From the NCBI GenBank assembly GCA_964016885.1, contig OZ024745.1:57378300-57442299 (forward strand): a DNA stretch of 64,000 bases. The letters run 5' to 3'. This stretch comes from Eledone cirrhosa. Lineage: Eukaryota > Mollusca > Cephalopoda > Octopoda > Eledonidae. The translations under genes and the position numbers were made by a program. This document shows positions 20,701-34,700 of the stretch, piece by piece. How positions within the stretch are numbered: position 1 is the stretch's first letter; each line of letters begins with the position of its first letter. The notes beneath the pieces were generated by a model. That model made no database searches. It saw only the letters and a list, made by a program, of their open reading frames with translations, and was not told where the DNA came from.

Positions 20701-22756
20701 CCACTTTTTTATGGGGGGGGTCCGTTTTTTATTTGGATGACCCGTTTTTTTATGTGGGGTCCGTTTTTTATTTGGGTTCTCCGTTTAATTATAGGGGGGT
20801 GTCCGTCTTTTATTTAGGTGCCCCGTTTTTTATGGGGGATCCGTTTTTTATTTGGGTGCCCCATATTTTACATTTAGGTGCCCCATTTTTTTATGTGGGG
20901 GCTCCGTTTATAATTTGGGTGGCCCGTTTTTTGTTTGGGTGCCCCGTTGTTTTGGGGGGTGCCCTGTTTTTTTATTTGGGTGCGCCGTTTTTTATTTGGG
21001 TGCCCCTTAATTATTTGGGTGCCCCGTTTTTTTATTCCGGTGCCCGGTTTCATATTTGGATGCCCCCTGTTTTTTTTATGGGGGGGTCCATTCTTTATAT
21101 GGGTGCTCCTTCTTTTTGTGGGGGGTCCGTTTCTAATTTGGGTGCCCCATATTTTTATTTAGGTGCCCCGTTTTTTTTATGTGGGTGCGCAGTTTTTTAT
21201 TTGGGTGGCCCGTTTTTTATGGGGGGGGGCGTTTCTTACTTGGGTGCCCCGTTTTTTATTTGGGTGACCCGTTGTTTTATGGGGGGGTCCGTTTTTTATT
21301 TGGGTGCCCCGTTTTTTATGGAGGGTTCGTTTCTTATTTGGGTGCCCCGTTTTTTATTTGGGTGCCCCGTTTTTTATATGGGTGCCCCGTTTTTTTATGG
21401 GGGGGGTCCGTTTTTTATTTGGGTGCTCCGTATTTTTATGGGGTTTATTTTTTTATTTGGGTGCCCCGTTTTTTTATGTGGGGGCTCCGTTTTTAATTTG
21501 GCTGGCCCGTTTTTTATTTGGGTGCCCCGTTGTTTTGGGCGGTGCCCTGTTTTTTTATTTGGGTGCCCCGTTCTTTATTTGGGTGCCCCGTTTTTTTATT
21601 CCGTTGCCCGGTTTCTTATTTGGGTGCCCCCTGTTTTTATATGGGGGGTCCATTCTTTATTTGGGTGCTACGTTTTGGTTATTGGGAGTCCGTTTTTTAT
21701 TTGGGTGCCCCGTTTTTTATTTTGGTGCCCTGTTTTTTATTTGTGTGCCCTTTTTAAGGGGGGTCCATTATTTATTTGGGTGCTCCGTTTTTTTATGGGG
21801 GGTCCGTTTCTAATTTGGGTGCCCCGTTTTTTTATTTGTGTGCCCCGTCTTTTATTTGGGTGCCCCTTTTTTATGGGGGGCCCGTTTTTTATTTGGATGA
21901 CCCGTTTTTTTATGGTGGGGTCCGTTTTTTATTTGGGTTCTCCGTTTAATTATAGGGGGGTGTACGATTTTTATTTAGGTGCCCCGTTTTTTAAGGGGGG
22001 GGGCGTTTTTTATTTGGGTGCCCCGTATTTTTATTTAGGTGCCACGTTTTTTATGCGGGGGTTCCGTTTCGTATTTTGGTGCCCCGTTTTTATGGGGGGG
22101 GGGTCCGTTTTTTATTTGTGTGCCCCATATTTTTATTTAGGTGCCCCGTTTTTTTTATGTGGGTGCGCTGTTTTTTATTTGGGTGGCCCGTTTTTTATGG
22201 GGGGTCCGTTTCTTAATTGGGTACCCCATTTTTTATGGGTGGTCCATTTATTATTTGGGTGCCCCGTTTTTTATTTGGGTGCCCCGTTTTTTTACGGGGG
22301 GTCCGTTTTTTATTTGGCTGCCCCGTTTTTTTTATTCCGGTGCACGGTTTTTTATTTGGGTGCCCCGTATTTTATGGTGGGGTCCGTTTTTTATTTGGGT
22401 GCCCCATATTTTTATTTAGGTGCCCCGTTTTTTTATGTGGGGGCTCCGTTTTTAATTTGGGTGGCCCGTTTTTTGTTTGGGTGCCCCGTTGTTTTCGGGG
22501 GGTGCCCTGTTTTTTTATTTGGGTGCGCCGTTTTTTATTTGGGTGCCCCGTTTTTTATTTGGGTGCCCCGTTTTTTTATTCCGGTGACCGGTTTTTTTAT
22601 GTGGGGGCTCCGTTTTTAATTTGGGTGGCCCGTTTTTTGTTTGGGTGCCCCGTTGTTTTCGGGGGGTGCCCTGTTTTTTTATTTGGGTGCGCCGTTTTTT
22701 ATTCGGGTGCCCCGTTTTTGATTTGGGTGACCCGTTTTTTATGGGGGGGTCCGTTT
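17717..22756. repeat. Array zone 1: irregular A/B order
   Basis: The left end of the array. Units are more varied (T-runs up to 10, GTGG and GCCGCG variants, single B units with long G-runs). Only short blocks recur, for example around 19080-19560 and 19480-19700. No long higher-order period was evident to me. Confidence 0.6.
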
Positions 22757-25700
22757 TTTATTTGGATGCCCCGTTTTTTTATGGGGTCCGTTTTTTATTT
22801 GGGTGCCCCATATTTTTATTTAGGTGCCCCTTTTTTTATGTGGGTGCGCCGTTTTTTATTTGGGTGGCCCGTTTTTTATGGGGGGTCCGTTTTTTATTTG
22901 GATGCCCCGTTTCTTTATGGGGGTCCGCTTTTTATTTGGCTGCCCCGTTTTTTATTATTCCGGTGCACGGTTTTTTATTTGGGTGCCCCGTTTTGTTATT
23001 TGGGTGCCCCATGTTTTTCTTTAGGTGCCCCGTTTCTTATTTGGGTACCCCGTTTTTTTATGGGTGGTCCGTTTATTATTTGGGTGCCCCGTTTTTTATT
23101 TGGGTGCCCTGTTTTTTATGGGGGGGTCCGTTTTTTATTTGGGTGCCCCGTTTTTATTATGGGGGGGTCCGTTTTTTATTTGGCTGCTCCGTTTTTTTTT
23201 ATTCCGGGGGTCCGTTTTTTATTGGGTGCCCCATATTTTTATTTAGCTGCCCCGTTTTTTTTATGTGGGTGCGCCGTATTTTATTTGGGTGCCCCGTTTT
23301 TTTATTCCGGTGACCGGTTTGATATTTGGGTGCCCCGTTTTTTATGGGGGGTCCATTCTTTATATGGGTGCTCCGTTTGTTTACGGGGGATCCGTTTCTA
23401 ATTTGGGTGCCCCGTTTTTTTATTTAGGTGCCCCGTTTTTTTGATGGGGGGGTCCGTTTTTTATTTGGGTGGCCCGTTTTTATGGGGGGGTCCGTTTCTT
23501 ATTCGGGTGCCCCGTTTTTGATTTGGGTGACCCGTTTTTTATGGGGGGGGTTGTTTTTTATTTGGATGCCCCGTTTTTTTATGGGGGTCCGTTTTTTATT
23601 TGGGTGCCCCATATTTTTATTTAGGTGCCCCTTTTTTTTATGTGGGTGCGCCGTTTATTATTTGGGTGGCCCGTTTTTTATGGGGGTTCCGTTTATTATT
23701 TGGGTGCCCCGTTTATTATTTGGGTGCCCCGTTTTTTATTTGGGTGCCCCGTTTTTTATGGGGGGTCCGTTTTTTATTTGGGTGTCCCGTTTTTTATTTG
23801 GGTGCCCCGTTTTTTATGGGGGGGGTCCGTTTTTTATTTCGATGCCCCGTTTTTTTATGGGGGTCCGTTTTTTATTTGGCTGCCCCGTTTTTTTTATTCC
23901 GGTGCACGGTTTTTTATTTGGGTGCCCCGTTTTTTATTTGGGTGCCCCTTTTTTATGGGGAGTTCTATTCTTTATATGGGTGCTCCGTTTTTTTATTGGG
24001 CGATCCGTTTTTTATTTGGGTGCCCCGTTTTTTATTTGGGTGCCCCGTTATTTATTTGGGTGACCCGTTTTTTATTTGGGTGCCCCGTTTTTTTAAGGGG
24101 GTGTCCGTATTTCATTTGGGTGCCCCGTTTTTTATTTGGGTGCCCCGTTTTTTATTTGGGTGCCCCGTTATTTATTTGGGTGACCCGTTGTTTTATGGGG
24201 GGGTTCGTTTTTTATTTGGGTGTCCCATTATTTTATGGGGGGGACCGTTTTCTATTTGGGTGCCCCGTTTTTCTATGGGGGTCGATTTTTTTATTTGGGT
24301 GCCCCGTTTCTTTAGGGGGGGTTATTTGGGTGTCCAGTATTTTTATGGGGGGATCCGTTTTTAATTTTGGTGCGCCGTTTTTTATGGGGGTCCGTTTCTA
24401 ATTTGGGTGCCCCGTTTTTTATTTGGGTGCCATTTTTTTATTGGGGGGTCCGTTTTTATTTGGATGACCCGTTCTTTTATGGGGGGTCCGTTTTTCATTT
24501 GGGTTCCCCGTTTAATTGTAGGGGGGTACCCGTTTCTTATTTAGGTGCCCCGTATTTTTATTTGGGTGCCCCGTTTTTTATGGGGGGGGGGCGTTTTTTA
24601 TTTGGGTACCCCGTTTTATATTTGGGTGCCCCGTTTTTTATGCGGGGGGGGGGGATTTTTATTTTGGTGCCCCGTTTTTTATTTGGGTGCCCCGTTTCTT
24701 ATTTGGGTGCCCCATTTCTTGTTTGGGTGCCCCATTTCTTATTTGGGTGCCCCGTTTTTTATTGAGGCGGGTCCGTTTTTTATTTGCGTGCCCCGTTTTT
24801 TATTTGTGCCTGGTTTTTTCATGGGGGGTCCATTATTTTATTTTGGTGCCCCGTTTTTTTAAGGGGGTGTCCGTATTTTATTTGGATGCCCCGTTTTTTT
24901 ATGGGGTCCGTTTTTTATTTGGGTGCCCCATATTTTTATTTAGGTGCCCCTTTTTTTATGTGGGTGCGCCGTTTTTTATTTGGGTGGCCCGTTTTTTATG
25001 GGGGGTCCGTTTTTTATTTGGATGCCCCGTTTCTTTATGGGGGTCCGCTTTTTATTTGGCTGCCCCGTTTTTTATTATTCCGGTGCACGGTTTTTTATTT
25101 GGGTGCCCCGTTTTGTTATTTGGGTGCCCCATGTTTTTCTTTAGGTGCCCCGTTTCTTATTTGGGTACCCCGTTTTTTTATGGGTGGTCCGTTTATTATT
25201 TGGGTGCCCCGTTTTTTATTTGGGTGCCCTGTTTTTTATGGGGGGGTCCGTTTTTTATTTGGGTGCCCCGTTTTTATTATGGGGGGGTCCGTTTTTTATT
25301 TGGCTGCTCCGTTTTTTTTTATTCCGGGGGTCCGTTTTTTATTGGGTGCCCCATATTTTTATTTAGCTGCCCCGTTTTTTTTATGTGGGTGCGCCGTATT
25401 TTATTTGGGTGCCCCGTTTTTTTATTCCGGTGACCGGTTTGATATTTGGGTGCCCCGTTTTTTATGGGGGGGTCCATTCTTTATATGGGTGCTCCGTTTG
25501 TTTACGGGGGATCCGTTTCTAATTTGGGTGCCCCGTTTTTTTATTTAGGTGCCCCGTTTTTTTGATGGGGGGGTCCGTTTTTTATTTGGGTGGCCCGTTT
25601 TTATGGGGGGGTCCGTTTCTTATTCGGGTGCCCCGTTTTTGATTTGGGTGACCCGTTTTTTATGGGGGGGTTTGTTTTTTATTTGGATGCCCCGTTTTTT

Positions 25701-28700
25701 TATGGGGGTCCGTTTTTTATTTGGGTGCCCCATATTTTTATTTAGGTGCCCCTTTTTTTTATGTGGGTGCGCCGTTTATTATTTGGGTGGCCCGTTTTTT
25801 ATGGGGGTTCCGTTTATTATTTGGGTGCCCCGTTTATTATTTGGGTGCCCCGTTTTTTATTTGGGTGCCCCGTTTTTTATGGGGGGTCCGTTTTTTATTT
25901 GGGTGTCCCGTTTTTTATTTGGGTGCCCCGTTTTTTATGGGGGGGGTCCGTTTTTTATTTCGATGCCCCGTTTTTTTATGGGGGTCCGTTTTTTATTTGG
26001 CTGCCCCGTTTTTTTTATTCCGGTGCACGGTTTTTTATTTGGGTGCCCCGTTTTTTATTTGGGTGCCCCTTTTTTATGGGGAGTTCTATTCTTTATATGG
26101 GTGCTCCGTTTTTTTATTGGGCGGTCCGTTTTTTATTTGGGTGCCCCGTTTTTTATTTGGGTGCCCCGTTATTTATTTGGGTGACCCGTTTTTTATTTGG
26201 GTGCCCCGTTTTTTTAAGGGGGTGTCCGTATTTCATTTGGGTGCCCCGTTTTTTATTTGGGTGCCCCGTTATTTATTTGGGTGACCCGTTGTTTTATGGG
26301 GGGGTCCGTTTTTTATTTGGGTGTCCCATTATTTTATGGGGGGGACCGTTTTCTATTTGGGTGCCCCGTTTTTCTATGGGGGTCGATTTTTTTATTTGGG
26401 TGCCCCGTTTTTTTAGGGGGGGGTTATTTGGGTGTCCAGTATTTTTATGGGGGGATCCGTTTTTAATTTTGGTGCGCCGTTTTTTATGGGGGTCCGTTTC
26501 TAATTTGGGTGCCCCGTTTTTTATTTGGCTGCTCCGTTTTTTTTTATTCCGGGGGTACGTTTTTTATTTAGCTGCCCCGTTTTTTTTATGTGGGTGCGCC
26601 GTATTTTATTTGGGTGCCCCGTTTTTTTATTCCGGTGACCGGTTTTTTATTTGGGTGCCCCGTTTTTTATTTGGGTGCCCCTTTTTTATGGGGAGTTCTA
26701 TTCTTTATACGGGTGCTCCGTTTTTTTATTGGGCGGTCCGTTTTTTATTTGGGTGCCCCATATTTTTCTTTAGGTGCCCCTTTTCTTATTTGGGTACCCC
26801 GTTTTTTATGGGTGGTCCGTTTATTATTTGGGTGCCCCGTTTTTTATTTGGGTGCCCCGTTTTTTATGGGGGGGTCGGTTTTTTATTTTGGTGCCCCGTT
26901 TTTATTATGGGGGGGGGGGGGTCCGTTTTTATTTGGCTGCTCCGTTTTTTTTTATTCCGGGGGTCCGTTTTTTATTTGGGTGCCCCATATCTTTATTTAG
27001 CTGCCCCGTTTTTTTTATGTGGGTGCGCCGTTTTTTATTTGGGTGCCCCGTTTTTTTATTCCGGTGACCGGTTTGATATTTGGGTGCCCCGTTTTTTTAA
27101 TGGGGGGGGTCCGTTTTTTATTTGGGTGCCCCATATTTTTATTTAGGTGCCCCTTTTTTTATGTGGGTGCGCCGTTTATTATTTGGGTGGCCCGTTTTTT
27201 ATGGGGGTTCCGTTTATTATTTGGGTGCCCCGTTTTTTGTTTGGGTGCCCCGTTTTTTATGGGGGGGTCCGTTTTTTATTTGGGTGTCCCGTTTATTATT
27301 TGGGTGCCCCGTTTTTTATTTGGGTGCCCCGTTTTTTATTGGGGGTCCGTTTTTTATTTGGGTGTCCCGTTTTTTGTTTGGGTGCCCCGTTTTTTATGGG
27401 GGGGGGGGGTCCGTTTTTTATTTCGATGCCCCGTTTTTTTATGGGATTCCGTTTTTTATTTGGCTGCCCCGTTTTTTTTATTCCGGTGCACGGTTTTTTA
27501 TTTGGGTGCCCCGTTTTTTATTTGGGTGCCCCTTTTTTATGGAAAGTTCTATTCTTTATTTGGGTGCCCCGTTTTTTATTTGGGTGCCCCGTTTTTTATT
27601 TGGGTGCCCCGTTTTTTATTTGGGTGACCCGTTGTTTTATGGGGGGGTCCGTTTTTTATTTGGGTGTCCCATTATTTTATGGGGGGACCGTTTTCTATTT
27701 GGGTGCCCCGTTTTTCTATGGGGGTCGATTTTTTTATTTGGGTGCCCCGTTCTTTTAGGGGGGTTATTTGGGTGTCCAGTATTTTTATGGGGGGATCCGT
27801 TTTTAATTTGGGTGCGCCGTTTTTTATGGGGGTCCGTTTCTAATTTGGGTGCCCCGTTTTTTATTTGGGTGCCATTTTTTTTATTGGGGGGTCCGTTTTT
27901 ATTTGGATGACCCGTTCTTTTATGGGGGGTCCGTTTTTCCTTTGGGTTCCCCGTTTAATTGTAGGGGGGTACCCGTTTCTTATTTAGGTGCCCCGTATTT
28001 TTATTTGGGTGCCCCGTTTTTTATGGGTGGGGGCGTTTTTTATTTGGGTACCCCGTTTTATATTTGGGTGCCCCGTTTTTTATGCGGGGGGGGGGGGGGG
28101 ATTTTTATTTTGGTGCCCCGTTTTTTATTTGGGTGCCCCGTTTCTTATTTGGGTGCCCCATTTCTTATTTGGGTGCCCCATTTCTTATTTGGGTGCCCCG
28201 TTTTTTATTGAGGCGGGTCCGTTTTTTATTTGCGTGCCCCGTTTTTTATTTGTGCCTGGTTTTTTCATGGGGGGTCCATTTTTTATTTTGGTGCCCCGTT
28301 TTTTTAAGGGGGTGTCCGTATTTTATTTGGGTGCCCCGTTTTTTATTTCGGTGCCCGGTTTTTTTAAGTGGGTGGCCGTTTTTTATTTGGTTGCCACGTT
28401 TTTTATTTGGTTGCCCCTTTTTTTATTTACGTGCGCCGTTTTTTTATGGGGGGGTCCGTTTTTTATATAAGTGCCCCGTTTATTTATGGGGGGTCCGTTT
28501 TTTATTTGGGTGCCCCGTTTTTTATTTGGGTGCCCCGTTATTTATTTGGGTGACCCGTTTTTTATTTGGGTGCCCCATTTTTTTAAGGGGGTGTCCGTAT
28601 TTCATTTGGGTGCCCTGTTTAAATAACGGGTTTCTTTATGTGGGGGCCCGTTTTTTATTTGGGTGCCCAGTTTTTTTATGGGGGGGGGGGGGTCCGTTTT

Positions 28701-31700
28701 TTATTTGGGTGCCCCGTTTTTTATTTGGGTGCCCCGTTTTTTATGGGAGGGGGTCGTTTTTTATTTGGGTGCCCCGTTTTTTATTAGCGTGCCCCGTTTT
28801 TTATTTAGGTGCCCCGTTTTTTATTTGGGTGCCCCGTTTCTTATTTGGGTGCCCAGTTTTTTATTGCGGAGTCCGTTTTCTATTTGGGTTTCCCGTTTTT
28901 TATTTGGGTACCCGGTTTTTTTATGGGGGGGTCCGTTTTTAATTTGGGTGCCCCGTTTTTTATTTGGGTACCCGGTTATTTTATGGGGGGGTCCGTTTTT
29001 TATTTGGGTGCCCCGTTTTTTATTTAGGTGCCCCGTTTTTTTAAGGGGGTATCCGTTTTTCTATCTGAGTGGCCCGTTTCTTTATTTGGGTGCCGCGTTT
29101 TTTATTTGGGTGCCCCGTTTTTTTATTTGGGTGCCCCGTTTTTTTATGGGGAGGATCCTTTATTTTTATTTGGTGGCCCCGTTTTTTATGGGAGGGGGGT
29201 GTTTTTTATTTGGGTGCCCCGTTTTTTATTTGGGTGCCCCGTTTCTTATTTGGGTGCCCCGTTTCTTATTTGGTTGCCCCTTTTTTTATTTAGGTGCCCC
29301 GTTATTTTATGGGGGGTCCGTTTTATATTTGGGTGCCCCGTTTTTTTATATGGGTGCCCCGTTTTTTATTTTGGGTGCCCGGTTTTTTTATGGGGGGGGT
29401 CCTTTTTTTATTTTGGTGCCCCGTTTTTTATTTGGGTGCCCCGTTATTTATTTGGGTGACCCGTTTTTTATTTGGGTGCCCCGTTTTTTTAAGGGGGTGT
29501 CCGTAATTCATTTGGGTGCCCTGTTTAAATAACGGGTTTCTTTATGTGGGGGTCCGTTTTTTATTTTGGTGCCTCGTTTTTTATTTGAGTGCCCCGTTTT
29601 TTATTTGCGTGCCCCGTTTTTTATTTAGGTGCCCCGTTTTTTATTTGGGTGCCCCGTTTCTTATTTGGGTGCCCCGTTTTTTAAGGGGGTATCCGTTTTT
29701 CTAATTGAGTGGCCCGTTTTTTTATTTCGGTGGCGCGTTTTTTTATTTGGGTGCCCCGTTTTTTATTTGGGTGCCCCGTTTTTTTATGGGGGTATCCTTT
29801 ATTTTTATTTGGTGGCCCCGTTTTTTATGGGAGGGGGGGCGTTTTTTATTTGCGTGCCCCGTATTTTATTTGGGTGGCCGGTTTTTTTATTTGGGTGCCC
29901 CGTTTATTTATGGGGGGTCCATTTTTTATTTTGGTGCCCCGTTTTTTATTTGCGTGCCCCGTTATTTATTTGGGTGACCCGTTTTTTATTTCGGTGCCCC
30001 TTTTTTTATTTAGGTGCGCCTTTTTTTATGGGGGGGGGTCCGTTTTTTATTTGGGTGCTCCGTTTTTTATTTGGGTGCCCCTTTTTTTATTTGGGTCCCC
30101 AGATTTTTTATTTGGGCGCCCCGTTTTTTATTTGGGTGCCTGTTTTTTTAAGGGGGTCGCCGTTTTTTATTTGGTTGCCACGTTTTTTATTTGGTTGTCC
30201 CTTTTTTTTTGTTTACGTGCGCCGTTTTTTTATGGTGGGGGGTCCGTTTATTATATGGGTGCCCCGTTTATTTATGGGGGGGTCCGTTTTTTATTTGGGT
30301 GCCCCGTTTTTTATTTGGGTGCCCCGTTTTTTATTTGGGTGCCCCGTTATTTATTTGGGTGACGCGTTTTTTATTTGGGTGCCCCGTTTTTTTAAGGGGG
30401 TGTCCGTATTACATTTGGGTGCCCCGTTTTTTATTTGGGTGCCCCGTTTTTTATTTGGGTGCCCCGTTATTTATTTGGGTGACCCGTTGTTTTATGGGGG
30501 GGTCCGTTTTTTATTTGGGTGTCCCATTATTTTATGGGGGGGACCGTTTTCTATTTGGGTGCCCCGTTTTTCTATGGGGATCGATTTTTTTATTTGGGTG
30601 CCCCGTTTCTTTAGGGGGGGTTATTTGGGTGTCCAGTATTTTTATGGGGGGATCCGTTTTTAATTTTGGTGCGCCGTTTTTTATGGGGGTCCGTTTCTAA
30701 TTTGGGTGCCCCGTTTTTTATTTGGGTGCCATTTTTTTATTGGGGGGTCCGTTTTTATTTGGATGACCCGTTCTTTTATGGGGGGTCCGTTTTTCCTTTG
30801 GGTTCCCCGTTTAATTGTAGGGGGGTACCCGTTTCTTATTTAGGTGCCCCGTATTTTTATTTGGGTGCCCCGTTTTTTATGGGGGGGGGCGTTTTTTATT
30901 TGGGTACCCCGTTTTATATTTGGGTGCCCCGTTTTTTATGCGGGGGGGGGGGATTTTTATTTTGGTGCCCCGTTTTTTATTTGGGTGCCCCGTTTCTTAT
31001 TTGGGTGCCCCATTTCTTGTTTGGGTGCCCCATTTCTTATTTGGGTGCCCCGTTTTTTATTGAGGCGGGTCCGTTTTTTATTTGCGTGCCCCGTTTTTTA
31101 TTTGTGCCTGGTTTTTTCATGGGGGGTCCATTATTTTATTTTGGTGCCCCGTTTTTTTAAGGGGGTGTCCGTATTTTATTTGGATGCCCCGTTTTTTTAT
31201 GGGGTCCGTTTTTTATTTGGGTGCCCCATATTTTTATTTAGGTGCCCCTTTTTTTATGTGGGTGCGCCGTTTTTTATTTGGGTGGCCCGTTTTTTATGGG
31301 GGGTCCGTTTTTTATTTGGATGCCCCGTTTCTTTATGGGGGTCCGCTTTTTATTTGGCTGCCCCGTTTTTTATTATTCCGGTGCACGGTTTTTTATTTGG
31401 GTGCCCCGTTTTGTTATTTGGGTGCCCCATGTTTTTCTTTAGGTGCCCCGTTTCTTATTTGGGTACCCCGTTTTTTTATGGGTGGTCCGTTTATTATTTG
31501 GGTGCCCCGTTTTTTATTTGGGTGCCCTGTTTTTTATGGGGGGGTCCGTTTTTTATTTGGGTGCCCCGTTTTTATTATGGGGGGGTCCGTTTTTTATTTG
31601 GCTGCTCCGTTTTTTTTTATTCCGGGGGTCCGTTTTTTATTGGGTGCCCCATATTTTTATTTAGCTGCCCCGTTTTTTTTATGTGGGTGCGCCGTATTTT

Positions 31701-34700
31701 ATTTGGGTGCCCCGTTTTTTTATTCCGGTGACCGGTTTGATATTTGGGTGCCCCGTTTTTTATGGGGGGGTCCATTCTTTATATGGGTGCTCCGTTTGTT
31801 TACGGGGGATCCGTTTCTAATTTGGGTGCCCCGTTTTTTTATTTAGGTGCCCCGTTTTTTTGATGGGGGGGGTCCGTTTTTTATTTGGGTGGCCCGTTTT
31901 TATGGGGGGGTCCGTTTCTTATTCGGGTGCCCCGTTTTTGATTTGGGTGACCCGTTTTTTATGGGGGGGTTTGTTTTTTATTTGGATGCCCCGTTTTTTT
32001 ATGGGGGTCCGTTTTTTATTTGGGTGCCCCATATTTTTATTTAGGTGCCCCTTTTTTTTATGTGGGTGCGCCGTTTATTATTTGGGTGGCCCGTTTTTTA
32101 TGGGGGTTCCGTTTATTATTTGGGTGCCCCGTTTATTATTTGGGTGCCCCGTTTTTTATTTGGGTGCCCCGTTTTTTATGGGGGGTCCGTTTTTTATTTG
32201 GGTGTCCCGTTTTTTATTTGGGTGCCCCGTTTTTTATGGGGGGGGTCCGTTTTTTATTTCGATGCCCCGTTTTTTTATGGGGGTCCGTTTTTTATTTGGC
32301 TGCCCCGTTTTTTTTATTCCGGTGCACGGTTTTTTATTTGGGTGCCCCGTTTTTTATTTGGGTGCCCCTTTTTTATGGGGAGTTCTATTCTTTATATGGG
32401 TGCTCCGTTTTTTTATTGGGCGGTCCGTTTTTTATTTGGGTGCCCCGTTTTTTATTTGGGTGCCCCGTTATTTATTTGGGTGACCCGTTTTTTATTTGGG
32501 TGCCCCGTTTTTTTAAGGGGGTGTCCGTATTTCATTTGGGTGCCCCGTTTTTTATTTGGGTGCCCCGTTTTTTATTTGGGTGCCCCGTTATTTATTTGGG
32601 TGACCCGTTGTTTTATGGGGGGGTCCGTTTTTTATTTGGGTGTCCCATTATTTTATGGGGGGGACCGTTTTCTATTTGGGTGCCCCGTTTTTCTATGGGG
32701 GTCGATTTTTTTATTTGGGTGCCCCGTTTTTTTAGGGGGGGTTATTTGGGTGTCCAGTATTTTTATGGGGGGATCCGTTTTTAATTTTGGTGCGCCGTTT
32801 TTTATGGGGGTCCGTTTCTAATTTGGGTGCCCCGTTTTTTATTTGGCTGCTCCGTTTTTTTTTATTCCGGGGGTACGTTTTTTATTTAGCTGCCCCGTTT
32901 TTTTTATGTGGGTGCGCCGTATTTTATTTGGGTGCCCCGTTTTTTTATTCCGGTGACCGGTTTTTTATTTGGGTGCCCCGTTTTTTATTTGGGTGCCCCT
33001 TTTTTATGGGGAGTTCTATTCTTTATACGGGTGCTCCGTTTTTTTATTGGGCGGTCCGTTTTTTATTTGGGTGCCCCATATTTTTCTTTAGGTGCCCCTT
33101 TTCTTATTTGGGTACCCCGTTTTTTATGGGTGGTCCGTTTATTATTTGGGTGCCCCGTTTTTTATTTGGGTGCCCCGTTTTTTATGGGGGGGTCGGTTTT
33201 TTATTTTGGTGCCCCGTTTTTATTATGGGGGGGGGGTCCGTTTTTATTTGGCTGCTCCGTTTTTTTTTATTCCGGGGGTCCGTTTTTTATTTGGGTGCCC
33301 CATATCTTTATTTAGCTGCCCCGTTTTTTTTATGTGGGTGCGCCGTTTTTTATTTGGGTGCCCCGTTTTTTTATTCCGGTGACCGGTTTGATATTTGGGT
33401 GCCCCGTTTTTTTAATGGGGGGGTCCGTTTTTTATTTGGGTGCCCCATATTTTTATTTAGGTGCCCCTTTTTTTATGTGGGTGCGCCGTTTATTATTTGG
33501 GTGGCCCGTTTTTTATGGGGGTTCCGTTTATTATTTGGGTGCCCCGTTTTTTGTTTGGGTGCCCCGTTTTTTATGGGGGGGTCCGTTTTTTATTTGGGTG
33601 TCCCGTTTATTATTTGGGTGCCCCGTTTTTTATTTGGGTGCCCCGTTTTTTATTGGGGGTCCGTTTTTTATTTGGGTGTCCCGTTTTTTGTTTGGGTGCC
33701 CCGTTTTTTATGGGGGGGGGTCCGTTTTTTATTTCGATGCCCCGTTTTTTTATGGGATTCCGTTTTTTATTTGGCTGCCCCGTTTTTTTTATTCCGGTGC
33801 ACGGTTTTTTATTTGGGTGCCCCGTTTTTTATTTGGGTGCCCCTTTTTTATGGAAAGTTCTATTCTTTATTTGGGTGCCCCGTTTTTTATTTGGGTGCCC
33901 CGTTTTTTATTTGGGTGCCCCGTTTTTTATTTGGGTGACCCGTTATTTTATGGGGGGGTCCGTTTTTTATTTGGGTGTCCCATTATTTTATGGGGGGACC
34001 GTTTTCTATTTGGGTGCCCCGTTTTTCTATGGGGGTCGATTTTTTTATTTGGGTGCCCCGTTCTTTTAGGGGGGTTATTTGGGTGTCCAGTATTTTTATG
34101 GGGGGATCCGTTTTTAATTTGGGTGCGCCGTTTTTTATGGGGGTCCGTTTCTAATTTGGGTGCCCCGTTTTTTATTTGGGTGCCATTTTTTTTATTGGGG
34201 GGTCCGTTTTTATTTGGATGACCCGTTCTTTTATGGGGGGTCCGTTTTTCCTTTGGGTTCCCCGTTTAATTGTAGGGGGGTACCCGTTTCTTATTTAGGT
34301 GCCCCGTATTTTTATTTGGGTGCCCCGTTTTTTATGGGTGGGGGCGTTTTTTATTTGGGTACCCCGTTTTATATTTGGGTGCCCCGTTTTTTATGCGGGG
34401 GGGGGGATTTTTATTTTGGTGCCCCGTTTTTTATTTGGGTGCCCCGTTTCTTATTTGGGTGCCCCATTTCTTATTTGGGTGCCCCATTTCTTATTTGGGT
34501 GCCCCGTTTTTTATTGAGGCGGGTCCGTTTTTTATTTGCGTGCCCCGTTTTTTATTTGTGCCTGGTTTTTTCATGGGGGGTCCATTTTTTATTTTGGTGC
34601 CCCGTTTTTTTAAGGGGGTGTCCGTATTTTATTTGGGTGCCCCGTTTTTTATTTCGGTGCCCGGTTTTTTTAAGTGGGTGGCCGTTTTTTATTTGGTTGC